Source of the DNA: Actinomadura opuntiae
Lineage (GTDB): Bacteria > Actinomycetota > Actinomycetes > Streptosporangiales > Streptosporangiaceae
Direction of reading: 5' to 3'
DNA length: 64,000 nucleotides
Assembly (NCBI RefSeq): GCF_030283205.1
Contig: NZ_JASNWF010000010.1
Span: forward strand, 186,001 to 250,000
Both the position numbers and the translations under genes were made by a program. How positions within the stretch are numbered: position 1 is the stretch's first letter; each line of letters opens with the position of its first letter. The notes below the pieces were generated by a model. That model searched no databases, was not told the origin of the DNA, and saw only the letters and a list, made by a program, of their open reading frames with translations. Shown one piece after another: positions 17,969 to 27,050 of this stretch.

Positions 17969-20026
17969 TCAGCCGGCCGCGCTGATCTCCACGCGGGTGT
18001 CGTGGAACACCGGGCCGCCGCCGAGGTCGGTGGCGCGCTCGTCCACGACCGCGTTGGCGTTCGACCCGCCGGCGAACCTCGGCCAGTGGCCCTTGGCCGT
18101 CGCCGCGACACCGGGCCTGACCTGGTCGGTCACCCGCAGGACGGCCTCGAAGGAGCCGCGGTCGTTGCCGACCCGCACCCGCTGCCCGTCCGCCAGGCCG
18201 CGGGACGCCGCGTCGTCGGGATGCACCCGTACCGTCAGCTCGCCCGCGCGTCGCCGCAGCTCCGGGTTGTTGCCGAACTGGGTGTTGAGGAACTCGTGCG
18301 ACGCCGCCGAGATCAGCGCGAGGGGGTAGCGCTTCGCGCGCTCGGAATCGGCGACCTCGGCCGGCGGGACGTAGCCGGCGAGCGGGTCCGCCCCGGCGCC
18401 CGCGGCCCGCGCCGACCGGAACTCCAGCCGCCCCGACGGCGTCGGGAACCCGTCCGCGTACGGGACGAACGGCTCCGGCACCGCCAGCCGGACGAACCCC
18501 TCCTTGCGCAGCCGGTCCAGGGTGATTCCCGCCATCCACGGATGGTCCGAGGCCAGCAGTTGCTCCGCCAGCCGTTCGTCGGAGTCGTACACGGCCTGCT
18601 CGTCTATGCCCATTCTTCGCGCGAGCCGCCGGAACGTCTCCGACGTCGGCAGACACTCGCCCGGCGGCGTCACCGCCGGTTCGTTCCAGGTCAGGTACAG
18701 GTGCCCGTACCCCTCGTGCAGGTCGGCGTGCTCGTGCTGCGCCGTCGCGGGCAGCACGATGTCGGCGTAGTCCACGGTGTCGGTCGGGAACTGCTCCAGC
18801 ACCACGGTGAACAGGTCCTCGCGCGCCAGGCCCCGCCGCACCTTGTTCTGGTGCGGGGTGCTGCCCGCCGGGTTCGCGGCGATGACGAACAGCGCCTTGA
18901 CCGGCGGGTCCTGGACGTCCAGCAGCTCCTCGCCGAGCCTGCTCATCGACAGCTTCCGCACCGGGCCCGGGCGCAGGTCGTCGCGGTACAGCGCCGCCTT
19001 GTTCAGCTTGATGTGCCCGGACGTCGAGAACGCGAGGCCGCCGCCGCGCAGCCGCCAGTCGCCGGTGACCGCCGGGATCCCAGCCAGTACGCGGAGCGTC
19101 GCGCCGCCGCCGGAATGCCGCTGGATGCCCTGCGTCGCCCGGATGGCGGTGGGACGGGTGCGCGCGATCCGCTCGCCCAGCGCGACGATGTCCTCGGCCG
19201 GAACGCCGGTGATCTCCGCGGCCCGCTCCGGCGGGAACCCCGCGATCCGCTCCCGGAACTCCTCCCAACCCTGCGTGTGGTCGCGGAGGAACGCCTCGTC
19301 CTGCGCGCCGAGCCCCACGATCACGTTCAGCAGCCCCAGCGCGAGCGCCGCGTCGGTGCCGGGCAGCGGAGCCAGGTGCTCGTCGGCCTGCTGCGCCGTC
19401 CGCGTCCGCACCGGGTCGATCGCCACCAGGTGCGCCCCGGCCTTGCGCGCGTCCTGGACGAACTTCCACACGTGGTGGCCGCTGGTCAGCGGGTTCGTCC
19501 CCCACAGCAGGGCCAGCTTCGCGTGCGCCAGGTCCTCCGGGTCCATGCCGCCCGCGGACCCGATCGTCGCCTTCAACCCGGCCGCGCCGGCCGCCGAGCA
19601 GATGTCGACGGCGTGCGCCGACGCCCCCAGCACGTTGAAGAACCGCCGCCCGCCGTAGCCCTCGCAGCCCTGCAGGTAACCGAGCGTGCCCGTGCCCCAG
19701 TACGGCCAGACCGCCTCGCCGCCGTGCTCGTCGATGACGCCGCGCAGCCGTCCCGCGATCTCGTCCAGCGCCTCGTCCCAGGTGATCCGCTCGAACCGGC
19801 CCTCGCCCTTGGCGCCGACGCGCCGCATCGGGTACAGGATCCGGTCGGGTTGCTCCGCGCGCTCCAGCCACCGGTTGACCTTCGTGCACAGAGCCCCGCG
19901 CGTGTACGGGTGGTCGGGGTTCCCGCGCAGCCGGACGGCCTTCCCGTCCCGGACGGTCACCACCCATGAGCAGCCGTCGGGGCAGTCCAGCGGGCACGCA
20001 CCCAGCACCTTCAGCTCGGCCGCCAT
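17969..20026 (-). CDS. molybdopterin-dependent oxidoreductase with [4Fe-4S] site
   Basis: 685 residues from the ATG at 20026, preceded by GGGGAGGACGG. The N terminus GACPLDCPDGCSW with a later GALCTK supplies four cysteines for an Fe4S4 cluster. LLWGTNPLTSGHH, RATQGIQRHSGG and AANPAGSTPHQNK are molybdopterin guanine dinucleotide-binding segments. The last ~110 residues form the dinucleotide-binding C-terminal domain (HEFLNTQFGNNPELRRR, VRVGNDRGSFEAVLRVT). No Tat signal is visible, so it is probably cytoplasmic. The size fits formate dehydrogenase/nitrate reductase-like single-subunit enzymes of unassigned substrate. No molybdenum cofactor gene is nearby. Confidence 0.92.
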   Translation of the reverse strand: MAAELKVLGACPLDCPDGCSWVVTVRDGKAVRLRGNPDHPYTRGALCTKVNRWLERAEQPDRILYPMRRVGAKGEGRFERITWDEALDEIAGRLRGVIDEHGGEAVWPYWGTGTLGYLQGCEGYGGRRFFNVLGASAHAVDICSAAGAAGLKATIGSAGGMDPEDLAHAKLALLWGTNPLTSGHHVWKFVQDARKAGAHLVAIDPVRTRTAQQADEHLAPLPGTDAALALGLLNVIVGLGAQDEAFLRDHTQGWEEFRERIAGFPPERAAEITGVPAEDIVALGERIARTRPTAIRATQGIQRHSGGGATLRVLAGIPAVTGDWRLRGGGLAFSTSGHIKLNKAALYRDDLRPGPVRKLSMSRLGEELLDVQDPPVKALFVIAANPAGSTPHQNKVRRGLAREDLFTVVLEQFPTDTVDYADIVLPATAQHEHADLHEGYGHLYLTWNEPAVTPPGECLPTSETFRRLARRMGIDEQAVYDSDERLAEQLLASDHPWMAGITLDRLRKEGFVRLAVPEPFVPYADGFPTPSGRLEFRSARAAGAGADPLAGYVPPAEVADSERAKRYPLALISAASHEFLNTQFGNNPELRRRAGELTVRVHPDDAASRGLADGQRVRVGNDRGSFEAVLRVTDQVRPGVAATAKGHWPRFAGGSNANAVVDERATDLGGGPVFHDTRVEISAAG

Positions 20027-20186
20027 CCGTCCTCCCCTTCGCGTCGATGGCCGGGTCTCCGAGGTAACCACATGACCATCACCACAATTCACCCATGACA
20101 CCTGCTCAGGCGTGCGGGCGGGTCGCGGCGGCCGCGCCGGGGTGGTTTCCTAAGAGGCGAAGAGACGAACCCTTGGGGGGAGCAGA

Positions 20187-20984
20187 GTGAAGAGCGTCGA
20201 GCCTGAGGTGTTCCTCGTTGCGCGGCCCGAACTGGACTACGGCGAGGTGGCCCGGTACCTGCGCGACGTGGGCGGGGAGAGCTGGCTGGAGCGGCTCGAC
20301 CGGGGCGACCTCGACGGCGAGCTGAACGACCCCCAGAACCTCGCGGAGTTCGCCGGGCGGCTCTGCTACCGCTCCTGGGAGCCGGGCCTCAACCCGAATG
20401 TCACCAAGGTCCGCACCGACTCCTCCGCCTACCTGGAGAACATCCTCCGGAGCCTGCACGGGTCGGTCCTGGAGCACGTCAGCTTCAGCTTCGTCCTGCA
20501 CAACGTCAGCCGGGTGCTGACGCACGAGCTCGTCCGGCACCGGCCGGGCGTCGCCATCTCGCAGGAGTCGCTGCGCTACGTCCGGCTCACCGACATCCCG
20601 TTCTGGTTCCCCGAGTGGGCCCGCGAGGACGCCGAGCTGATGAAGCGCGCCACCGCCATGCTGGAGCAGATGGAGGAGTTCCAGGGGTGGATGTCCGGGC
20701 ACTTCGGGCTCGACGAGGAGGGCGTCCCCTTCAAGGAGAAGAAGCACAAGACCTCGTTCATGCGCCGCTTCGCCCCCGAGGGCGTCGGCACGGGCCTGGT
20801 CTGGACGGCCAACGTCCGCAGCCTGCGGCACACCCTGGAGAACCGCACCGCGCCCGGCGCCGAGGAGGAGATCCGCCTGCTCTTCGGGAGGATCGGCGAG
20901 ATCATGCGCGCGGAGGCGCCCGACCTGTTCGGCGACTACGAGATCGAGGACGGGGCCTGGGTCCCGAAGTGGCGCAAGGTCTGA
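20187..20984 (+). CDS. thyX: FAD-dependent thymidylate synthase
   Basis: 265 residues. The GTG start at 20187 has GGGGGGAG just upstream. ThyX makes dTMP from dUMP with methylene-tetrahydrofolate, FAD and NADPH in the cytoplasm as a homotetramer. The hallmark RHRxxS-type signature is RHRPGVAISQESLRY near residue 118, preceded by LHGSVLEHVSFSFVLHNVSRVLTHELVRH. Further on, WTANVRSLRHTLENRTAPGAEEEIR carries the conserved Arg/His positions. Length and all motifs are normal. The gene stands alone between the molybdoenzyme (divergent, 160 bp) and a dienelactone hydrolase. Confidence 0.95.
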   Translation: MKSVEPEVFLVARPELDYGEVARYLRDVGGESWLERLDRGDLDGELNDPQNLAEFAGRLCYRSWEPGLNPNVTKVRTDSSAYLENILRSLHGSVLEHVSFSFVLHNVSRVLTHELVRHRPGVAISQESLRYVRLTDIPFWFPEWAREDAELMKRATAMLEQMEEFQGWMSGHFGLDEEGVPFKEKKHKTSFMRRFAPEGVGTGLVWTANVRSLRHTLENRTAPGAEEEIRLLFGRIGEIMRAEAPDLFGDYEIEDGAWVPKWRKV

Positions 20985-21053
20985 CGGCCCGCCGGAACCG
21001 GCTCGCGCCGGGGTCTGTACGTACGGTGTACGCCTGCGGCAGGATGCGGTGGC

Positions 21054-21776
21054 ATGGCCGACATCATGATTCCCGCCGGCGCGCGGGAGCTGCCCGGGTA
21101 CCTCGCCGTCCCCGAGGGGGAGGGGCCGTGGCCCGCCGTGGTCATCGTCTTCGAGGCGCTCGGCGCCACCGAGGACATGCGCGCGCAGGCCGACCGGTTC
21201 GCCGCCCGCGGCTACCTGGCGCTGCTCCCGGACCTCTATGACGGGGAGCCGTGGCTGCGCTGCGTCCGCAAGGCGATGCTGCAGATGCGCGCCGGGCGCG
21301 GCCCGGCCTACGACGCGGTGGAGGCGGCGCGGGCGTGGCTGACGGCCCGCGACGACTGCACCGGCGACGTGGGCGTGTGCGGCTTCTGCATGGGCGGCGG
21401 GTTCGCCCTGGTCGCCGCGGCGAAGTACGACTTCGCGGCCGCCGCGGTCAACTACGGCATCCTGCCGAAAAGGCCGGAGGAGGCGCTGCGCGGGGCGTGC
21501 CCGATCGTCGCAAGCTACGGCGCCGAGGACCGGACGCTGCGCGGCGCCGCCGCGAAGCTGGACCGCATCCTGACCGCCGCGGACGTCCCGCACGACGTCA
21601 AGGAGTACACGGGCAGCGGGCACAGCTTCCTCACCGACACCGAGATGCCGGGCCTCCTCGGCCCCGTCATGAAGATCGTCTTGGGGATGGGCAAGGGCCG
21701 CGAGAACGCGCCGGACGCCTGGGAGCGCATCTTCGCCTTCTTCGACGAGCACGTCGCCAAAAAATCTACAACGTAA
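21054..21776 (+). CDS. dienelactone hydrolase family protein
   Basis: A 240-residue alpha/beta hydrolase. The nucleophile elbow is VGVCGFCMGGGFALVAA near residue 105, with cysteine as nucleophile (GFCMGG) as in dienelactone hydrolases. The catalytic Asp is in SYGAEDRTLRG near 160 and the His in GSGHSFLTD near 190. The fold begins with GARELPGYLAVPEGEGPWPAVVIVFEALGATE. The usual substrate class is lactones or esters of aromatic breakdown, but many actinobacterial paralogues are unassigned. Its last 11 bp overlap the end of the convergent hypothetical gene. Confidence 0.9.
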   Translation: MADIMIPAGARELPGYLAVPEGEGPWPAVVIVFEALGATEDMRAQADRFAARGYLALLPDLYDGEPWLRCVRKAMLQMRAGRGPAYDAVEAARAWLTARDDCTGDVGVCGFCMGGGFALVAAAKYDFAAAAVNYGILPKRPEEALRGACPIVASYGAEDRTLRGAAAKLDRILTAADVPHDVKEYTGSGHSFLTDTEMPGLLGPVMKIVLGMGKGRENAPDAWERIFAFFDEHVAKKSTT

Positions 21777-22146
21777 AGGCGGTGGCTTGGCGCGCTGTTC
21801 CCCAGCGACTCGTCCCTTCGACCAGAATCGGCCGCCGCCGCCCCTCCGGCCAGATCTGGAGCGCATGGGCGGCCCGCTCGGGGTCGTCGGCGTCACGGAC
21901 CTGGTAGCGCAACCGGTAGTCCGCGTAACCCGCCGGCAGCGGCGGCAGGGCGTGGGCGGTCCCGCCGAGTTCCTGGATGAGCACGTACCCGGTCGTCCGC
22001 GGGAAGGCGATCTCGACGGTGTCGTACCCGCCGCCGCTCGCGCCCGGATCGCGCGGCGCGATCGTCACGGCGAGCCGGATGCGGCCGGTGCGAACCGGCG
22101 TCCAGAACACGGCGGCACCCGGACGAGCGTCCGCGAGGCCATACAC
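21766..22146 (-). CDS. hypothetical protein (126 aa)
   Basis: The GTG at 22146, preceded by GAGAGGCGG, is the most plausible start. The frame continues upstream into sequence overlapping the thioesterase gene, where composition is not protein-like. The product is a compact beta-rich protein: VFWTPVRTGRIRLAVTIAP, YDTVEIAFPRTTGYVLIQELGG, YADYRLRYQVRDADDPERAAHALQIWP. The YRLRY...LQIWP ending recurs in uncharacterised actinobacterial proteins in my memory, without a named function. No signal peptide or membrane helix. It is convergent with the dienelactone hydrolase and downstream of the PaaI-like gene. Confidence 0.6.
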   Translation of the reverse strand: MYGLADARPGAAVFWTPVRTGRIRLAVTIAPRDPGASGGGYDTVEIAFPRTTGYVLIQELGGTAHALPPLPAGYADYRLRYQVRDADDPERAAHALQIWPEGRRRPILVEGTSRWGTARQATAFTL

Positions 22147-22222
22147 CCGCCTCTCGCTCGGCAATGCGAGGGATCGTGCCAGAGCGGTCCGACAAAGCCG
22201 GAACAGGCGGTGAACGGCCTGG

Positions 22223-22627
22223 TCAGGGGCCGAGGACGGCCTGGGTCTGGGTGACCTGGGCGACGCGGCGGTCTTTGCCGTCGTAGAGGTCGGTCTGGAC
22301 GACGATCGAGGTCCGGCCGGTGTGCAGCGGATGCGACACACCGCGCACCCGGCCCTCCCTCACGCCCCGGAAGAAGTTCGTCTTCGACTCCAGCGTCGTC
22401 GTGGACGCGCCGGGCGGCAGATTGAGAAAGGCGCAGGCCGCGCCGAGAGTGTCGGCGAGCGCCATGAGCGCGCCGCCGTGCATCAGCCCGCCGGCCGTGC
22501 ACCGGTCCGCCGCCCAGTCGAGGTGACCGGTGACCTCCTCGGGTGCGGCCTCGTCGATCTCCACCCCGAGCGCGCGGGCGAACGGCATGGCGTCGGTGAT
22601 CTGGTCGGGGGTGAGCCCGGTCGTCAT
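22223..22627 (-). CDS. hotdog-fold thioesterase (PaaI family)
   Basis: 134 residues. The ATG at 22627 has a textbook ribosome site (GAGGAGGAATCT). It is a single hotdog domain: ALGVEIDEAAPEEVTGHLDW, the active-site loop CTAGGLMHGGALMALADTLG near 52 with the His-Gly-Gly of the PaaI/YdiI group, and SKTNFFRGVREGRVRGVSHPLHTGRTSIVVQTDLYD, in which NFFRG marks the second conserved strand. These enzymes hydrolyse acyl-CoA thioesters, often aromatic or scavenged acyl groups. It is the last gene before a 530-bp divergent gap to the AfsR-type regulator and may be co-transcribed with the hypothetical gene after it. Confidence 0.9.
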   Translation of the reverse strand: MTTGLTPDQITDAMPFARALGVEIDEAAPEEVTGHLDWAADRCTAGGLMHGGALMALADTLGAACAFLNLPPGASTTTLESKTNFFRGVREGRVRGVSHPLHTGRTSIVVQTDLYDGKDRRVAQVTQTQAVLGP

Positions 22628-23157
22628 AGATTCCTCCTCGAACGGCTGCCGGAACCTGTCCGCCCCACCTTCGCGATCACATCCTCGGCCGTCCATTACC
22701 TCCCGCGTAAGACCGAGGCATCCGATCACGTCGGAGGAAGTCGACCGAGGGCCTCCTACCTGCAGTGATGCACTGAGGAGGTCGCGGCAGATCGTGAGGT
22801 GTTCGAGCACGCTGGCTCCCTGCTCTGGCTCCCGTGGCTCCCTGTCCGAAGCAGCGGACGCCTGCGGCAGGTGACACCCGCAGTCACGAGGAGCGATCTC
22901 GCTTGCATTGGCGGGGGCGCCGGCTGCCGATCGCGTTCGGAGAACGCCGCGCTCGACACGCGAGCTGAACATGAGGCGAGTGCTTTGTGGCGACGGCACC
23001 CCGGTTCGCCGCCGACGGTGAGATAGGGCCGATCGGCCGGCACCTGGCGAGCATTGTCGCTCGCTTTGTAGAACTGCGGCGTCGGACGGGTGACGGCTCT
23101 GCCGCCTGGCCCGCTTCTCTGGGTGCCTCGCTGAACTTGCGGTGGCACAGTGAGGGG
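22628..23157. other. 530-bp divergent intergenic region
   Basis: It lies between the hotdog thioesterase (minus) and the AfsR-type regulator (plus) and must hold both promoters. Open frames extend through it, but none has a ribosome site or family resemblance. I see no convincing dyad or terminator. Confidence 0.4.
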
Positions 23158-26100
23158 ATGCGCGTCGCGATTCTCGGGCCGTTGTCGGTCACCGATCAGA
23201 GCCGGGACGTCGCGGTGGGCGGTGCCCGGTTGCGGGTGCTGGTGGTGAGGTTGGCGTTGGAGCCGGGCCGGGCGGTCGCGGTGGATTCGCTGGTACGGGC
23301 GGTGTGGCCGGACGGTGGTCCAACCGACCGTGTGCACGCGTTGCAGGCGCTGGTCTCGCGGTTGCGGCGAGTGCTGCCCGAGGGGCGGCTGCGGTCGCTG
23401 TCTGGGGGATATGTGCTGGACGTCCCGAGCGAGGCGGTGGATGCGCTGTCCTTCGAGCGGCTGGCCCGCGATGGCGCCCGGGCCTTGCGGGAAGGCGACG
23501 CCGTCCGTGCGTCCGCCGTCCTGCGTGAGGCCTTGGAGCTGTGGCGAGGCGACGCGCTGGCGGACGCGGCGGGCCTGCCGTTCGCCGACGCCGCAGCCGT
23601 CCGGCTGGAGGAGTTGCGGCTCTCGGCGACGGAGGACCGGGTCGCCGCGGATCTCGCCGCCGGAACCGATCCGTCGGGGCTTGTCGCAGAACTGGAGGAG
23701 CTGGCGGCACGGCATCCGCTGCGCGAGCGGACCCGGGCGCTGGCCGTCCGGGCCCTGCACCGCGCGGGACGACCCGCCGAGGCGCTCGCGGTGTACGAGC
23801 GGTTCCGGGAGGTGCTGGGCGAGGAACTGGGCACCGACCCTGGGCCCGAGTCGCGGGAGGCCTACCTCGCCGTGCTGAGGTCGTCCCCGCCGGAGCGGCC
23901 GTACGGGAACCTGCGCGCCCCGTCCACCAGCTTCGTCGGGCGGGAGGACGAGCGCGCCTGGATCGGGCGGCGGCTCTGGGAGGGGCGGCTGGTCACCCTC
24001 GTCGGGCCGGGCGGCGCGGGCAAGACGCGGCTGGCGACGACCGTCGCGGCGGAACTGGCCGGGCGGTTTCCCGGCGGTGTCTGGCTGGTGGAGCTGGCGG
24101 CGGTCGCCGGTCCCGCCGAGGTGCCGCGCGCGGTCGCCCGTGCGCTCGGCCTGCGCGACGGTGCGGGCCGGCGCAGCGCGACGGAGCTGCTGGTCGACGC
24201 CCTGTCGCCGGACGAGACGCTGATCGTCCTGGACAACTGCGAGCACGTGGTGGCGGCCGCCGCCCGGCTCGCCGACGACCTGCTCGGCCGGTGCCCCGGC
24301 CTGCGGGTCCTCGCGACCAGCCGGGAACGGCTCGGGCTGTGCGGGGAGGCACTGTGCACGGTCCCGCCGCTGGACACGGCGGAGTCGGTGCGGTTGTTCG
24401 GTGACCGGGCGGCGGCGGTCCGGCCGGGCTTCGAGGTCGGCGCTGAGAACACGGCCGTGGTCAGCGAGATCTGCCACCGCCTGGACGGGTTGCCGCTGGC
24501 GATCGAGCTGGCCGCGGCGCGGCTCCGCGCGATGCCCGGCGAACAGCTCGCCGCGCGGCTGGACGACCGGTTCGCCCTGCTGGGCGGCGGTGCCCGCACG
24601 GCCCTGCCGCGGCATCGGACGCTGCGCGCCGTCGTCGCCTGGAGCTGGGACCTGCTGGACGGGCCGGAGCGCCGGTTCGCCGCGCGGTTGTCGGTGTTCC
24701 CCGGCGCGATCACCCCGGACGGTGCGGCACGGGTCGGCGGACGCGCGGACGCCCTCGAAGCCCTGGACGCGCTGGCGGACCGGTCACTGCTCCAGGTGAT
24801 CGACGGTCCGCGGCCCCGGTTCCGGATGCTGGAGACGATCCGCGAGTACGGGCTGGAGCGGCTGGCGGCAGCGGGGGAGACCGGCGCGGCGAAGGCGGCT
24901 CACCTGGCCTGCTTCCTCGACCTGGCCGAACGCGCGGAACCGCACCTGCGCGGCGCCGGTCAGCTTCCCTGGATCGAGGCGCTCGCCGACGAGTGCGACA
25001 ACCTGCCCGCGGCTCTGACGTGGGCGGTCGAGTCGGGCGACGCCGCGTCCGCCGTCCGCCTGGGGGCGGCCCTCGCCTCGTTCTGGATGATCGAGGGCGA
25101 CCACGCCGAGGCGGCGCGCCGGTTGCGCCCGGCGCTCGAAGCGCGGCGGGAGGGCACCGCTCCCGGCGATGGCGTATCCGAAGAGGCCGTCGCGGTCGCG
25201 CTGGGCGGGTACGCGTTCAACACCGTCCTGTCGGGCGGTGACGCGCGCGATGATCCTCTGCTGGGGTGGTCCGGGCGGGTGGCGGGCGCCGCGCATCCGC
25301 TCGCCGCGCTGGCCGAACCGTCCGCCGCGCTGCTCGACGACGACCCCGTCCGCGGTCTCGCGGCCGTCGACCGCCGCCTGGCCGCCGAGCGGGACCTCTG
25401 GGCGCGTGCCGCGCTGCACCTGGTACGGGCGATGCTGAACGGCAACCGCGGCGCGATGGACGAGGCCGCGCATGACATCGCCGCGGCTCAAGCCGCCTTC
25501 CGGCAGTCCGGTGAGCGGGCCGGGCTGGCGCTGGCGCTGATGTTCTCCGCGGAGGCGCGGACGGCCGCGGGCGACTTCGAGGCGGCGATCGCCGAACTGG
25601 AGGAGTCCGTCGCGCTGCTGCGCGAACTGGGGCAGGAGAGCGGCGCGGGGATGCAGCGCGTGATGCTCGCGGTGGCGCGGGCCCGCTCCGGTGACGTCCG
25701 GCGGGCCCGGGACGAACTCGCCGCGATGATCGCTCCCGGTGCGGCGACGCCGGTCCGGCATCTGGTCCCCGCACACCTCGCTCTCGGCGACCTCGCGCGG
25801 CAGGACGGCGATGCGGATCAGGCCCGCAACCACTACGCAGCCGCCGCGCGGCACCTCGGCCGCATCCCCTCCTACCCGCAGTTCGGTGCGCTCCTGGAGA
25901 CCGCGATGGCGCATTTGGCGATCTCTGCGGGTGACCTGGGCGCGGCTCGCGGCCGTCTCCGCACGGCCCTCGCTCTGGCCCTGGACGCGCCCGATCTGCC
26001 GATCGCCGCGGTCGTCGGCATCGCGGTCGCGCGGCTGGGCGTTGCGTCGGCGCCCGAGACGGCGGCCGAGACCCTCGGTGCGGCATCGGTCCTACGCGGC

Positions 26101-26256
26101 GTGCCCGACGCGTTCAACCCCGATGTCGTCCAGGCGTCCCGGCAGCTGCGGCGCGCCCTGGGGGAGCGCGTCTACCGGGACGCCTACACCAAGGGCGCCG
26201 CCCTCAAGGTCACGGACGCGCTCACCCTCCTGGACGGTCAGCTGTGCCGCCGGTAG
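23158..26256 (+). CDS. AfsR/SARP-type regulator with BTAD, NB-ARC ATPase and TPR-like C terminus
   Basis: 1032 residues from the ATG at 23158 (MRVAILGPLSVTD). Residues ~1-95 are an OmpR-like DNA-binding domain (GGARLRVLVVRLAL, HALQALVSRLRRVLP, SGGYVLDV). Residues ~100-245 are the bacterial transcriptional activation domain, ending RFREVLGEELGTDPGPE. An NB-ARC-like ATPase follows: Walker A GPGGAGKTRLATT near 281, Walker B ETLIVLDNCEHV near 355, LPLAIELAAARLRAMP near 447. The remainder is a long Ala-rich helical array. ATP-dependent activators of this class often control an adjacent gene set, and here a DrrAB-type ABC exporter lies convergently with a 19-bp overlap at the 3' end. The target is not known. 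Confidence 0.9.
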   Translation: MRVAILGPLSVTDQSRDVAVGGARLRVLVVRLALEPGRAVAVDSLVRAVWPDGGPTDRVHALQALVSRLRRVLPEGRLRSLSGGYVLDVPSEAVDALSFERLARDGARALREGDAVRASAVLREALELWRGDALADAAGLPFADAAAVRLEELRLSATEDRVAADLAAGTDPSGLVAELEELAARHPLRERTRALAVRALHRAGRPAEALAVYERFREVLGEELGTDPGPESREAYLAVLRSSPPERPYGNLRAPSTSFVGREDERAWIGRRLWEGRLVTLVGPGGAGKTRLATTVAAELAGRFPGGVWLVELAAVAGPAEVPRAVARALGLRDGAGRRSATELLVDALSPDETLIVLDNCEHVVAAAARLADDLLGRCPGLRVLATSRERLGLCGEALCTVPPLDTAESVRLFGDRAAAVRPGFEVGAENTAVVSEICHRLDGLPLAIELAAARLRAMPGEQLAARLDDRFALLGGGARTALPRHRTLRAVVAWSWDLLDGPERRFAARLSVFPGAITPDGAARVGGRADALEALDALADRSLLQVIDGPRPRFRMLETIREYGLERLAAAGETGAAKAAHLACFLDLAERAEPHLRGAGQLPWIEALADECDNLPAALTWAVESGDAASAVRLGAALASFWMIEGDHAEAARRLRPALEARREGTAPGDGVSEEAVAVALGGYAFNTVLSGGDARDDPLLGWSGRVAGAAHPLAALAEPSAALLDDDPVRGLAAVDRRLAAERDLWARAALHLVRAMLNGNRGAMDEAAHDIAAAQAAFRQSGERAGLALALMFSAEARTAAGDFEAAIAELEESVALLRELGQESGAGMQRVMLAVARARSGDVRRARDELAAMIAPGAATPVRHLVPAHLALGDLARQDGDADQARNHYAAAARHLGRIPSYPQFGALLETAMAHLAISAGDLGAARGRLRTALALALDAPDLPIAAVVGIAVARLGVASAPETAAETLGAASVLRGVPDAFNPDVVQASRQLRRALGERVYRDAYTKGAALKVTDALTLLDGQLCRR

Positions 26257-27050
26257 GCCGCCACCGCCAGCGGCGCGAACACCACCAGGAACGCCGCCGA
26301 CCACACCAGCGTCAGCATCGCCTGATGCGCGACCGGCCCGCCGACCAGCAGGCCGCGGCAGGCGTCCACGGCGTGGCTCACCGGGTTCACCTTCACCCAC
26401 GCCCGCAGCCAGCCGGGCAGTGTGCGGGTCGGCACGACCATGCTCGTCCCGAAGGCCAGCGGGAAGATGCCCAGGAACGCCACCGACTGCACGATGACCT
26501 CCTCCCGGATCAGCACGCCGATCAGCACGGTGATCCAGCTCATGCAGAACCCGAGCGTCACCGCAAGCGCCGCTGCGCCGAGCGCCCGCAGCGGCCCGGT
26601 CTCGACGCGGAAGCCCAGCAGGTATCCGGTGGCGAACAGCACCACCACGGCGACGGCGTAGCGGATCAGGTCGCCCAGCACCGAGCCGGCGAGCGGCGCG
26701 GCCCGGCCGATCGGCAGGCTGCGGAACCGGTCGAACACCCCCTTCTTGATGTCGGTGTTGATGCTCAGCCCGGTCGCCAGCATCCCGACCAGGATGGTCG
26801 TCATCACGAGCACGCCCGGGAAGATGTACTGCAGGTACCGGTGCGTCGAACCCGACACCGCGCCGCCGAACAAGTACACGAACAGCAGCAGGAAGACGAT
26901 CGGTACGAACAGCGCGTCGCTGAGGAGCCCCGGGTTCCGCCGGTTCTTGGTCAGGCTGCGGCCCGCGAGCAGCAGGCTGTGCCGGACGAGCCCGTACGGC
27001 CGTCTCGCCGGCGCGGCGATCGTCCCCGTGGTCTCGACGGTCGCCGTCAT
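26238..27050 (-). CDS. ABC-2 type transporter permease (DrrB-like)
   Basis: 270 residues from the ATG at 27050, which overlaps the ATPase stop codon by 4 bp (ATGA). Six membrane helices are visible, with cytoplasmic N terminus RRPYGLVRHSLLLAGRSLTKNRRNP, then LFVPIVFLLLFVYLFGG and the conserved DIKKGVFDRFRSLPIGRAAPLAG loop. The C-terminal PGWLRAWVKVNPVSHAVDACRGLLVGG is the typical DrrB-type signature. With the ATPase it forms an exporter of hydrophobic compounds. Its 3' end overlaps the convergent AfsR-type gene by 19 bp. Confidence 0.9.
   Translation of the reverse strand: MTATVETTGTIAAPARRPYGLVRHSLLLAGRSLTKNRRNPGLLSDALFVPIVFLLLFVYLFGGAVSGSTHRYLQYIFPGVLVMTTILVGMLATGLSINTDIKKGVFDRFRSLPIGRAAPLAGSVLGDLIRYAVAVVVLFATGYLLGFRVETGPLRALGAAALAVTLGFCMSWITVLIGVLIREEVIVQSVAFLGIFPLAFGTSMVVPTRTLPGWLRAWVKVNPVSHAVDACRGLLVGGPVAHQAMLTLVWSAAFLVVFAPLAVAAYRRHS

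Noticed and set aside
16598..19969. Plus-strand open frame of about 1120 codons through the DUF1266 and molybdoenzyme genes
   Set aside because: It crosses two real minus-strand genes with strong motifs; the translation is low-complexity Arg/Ala/Val typical of high-GC antisense frames.
20106..21896. Minus-strand open frame of about 600 codons opposite thyX and the dienelactone hydrolase
   Set aside because: Antisense to two genes with complete active-site motifs; no recognisable domain.
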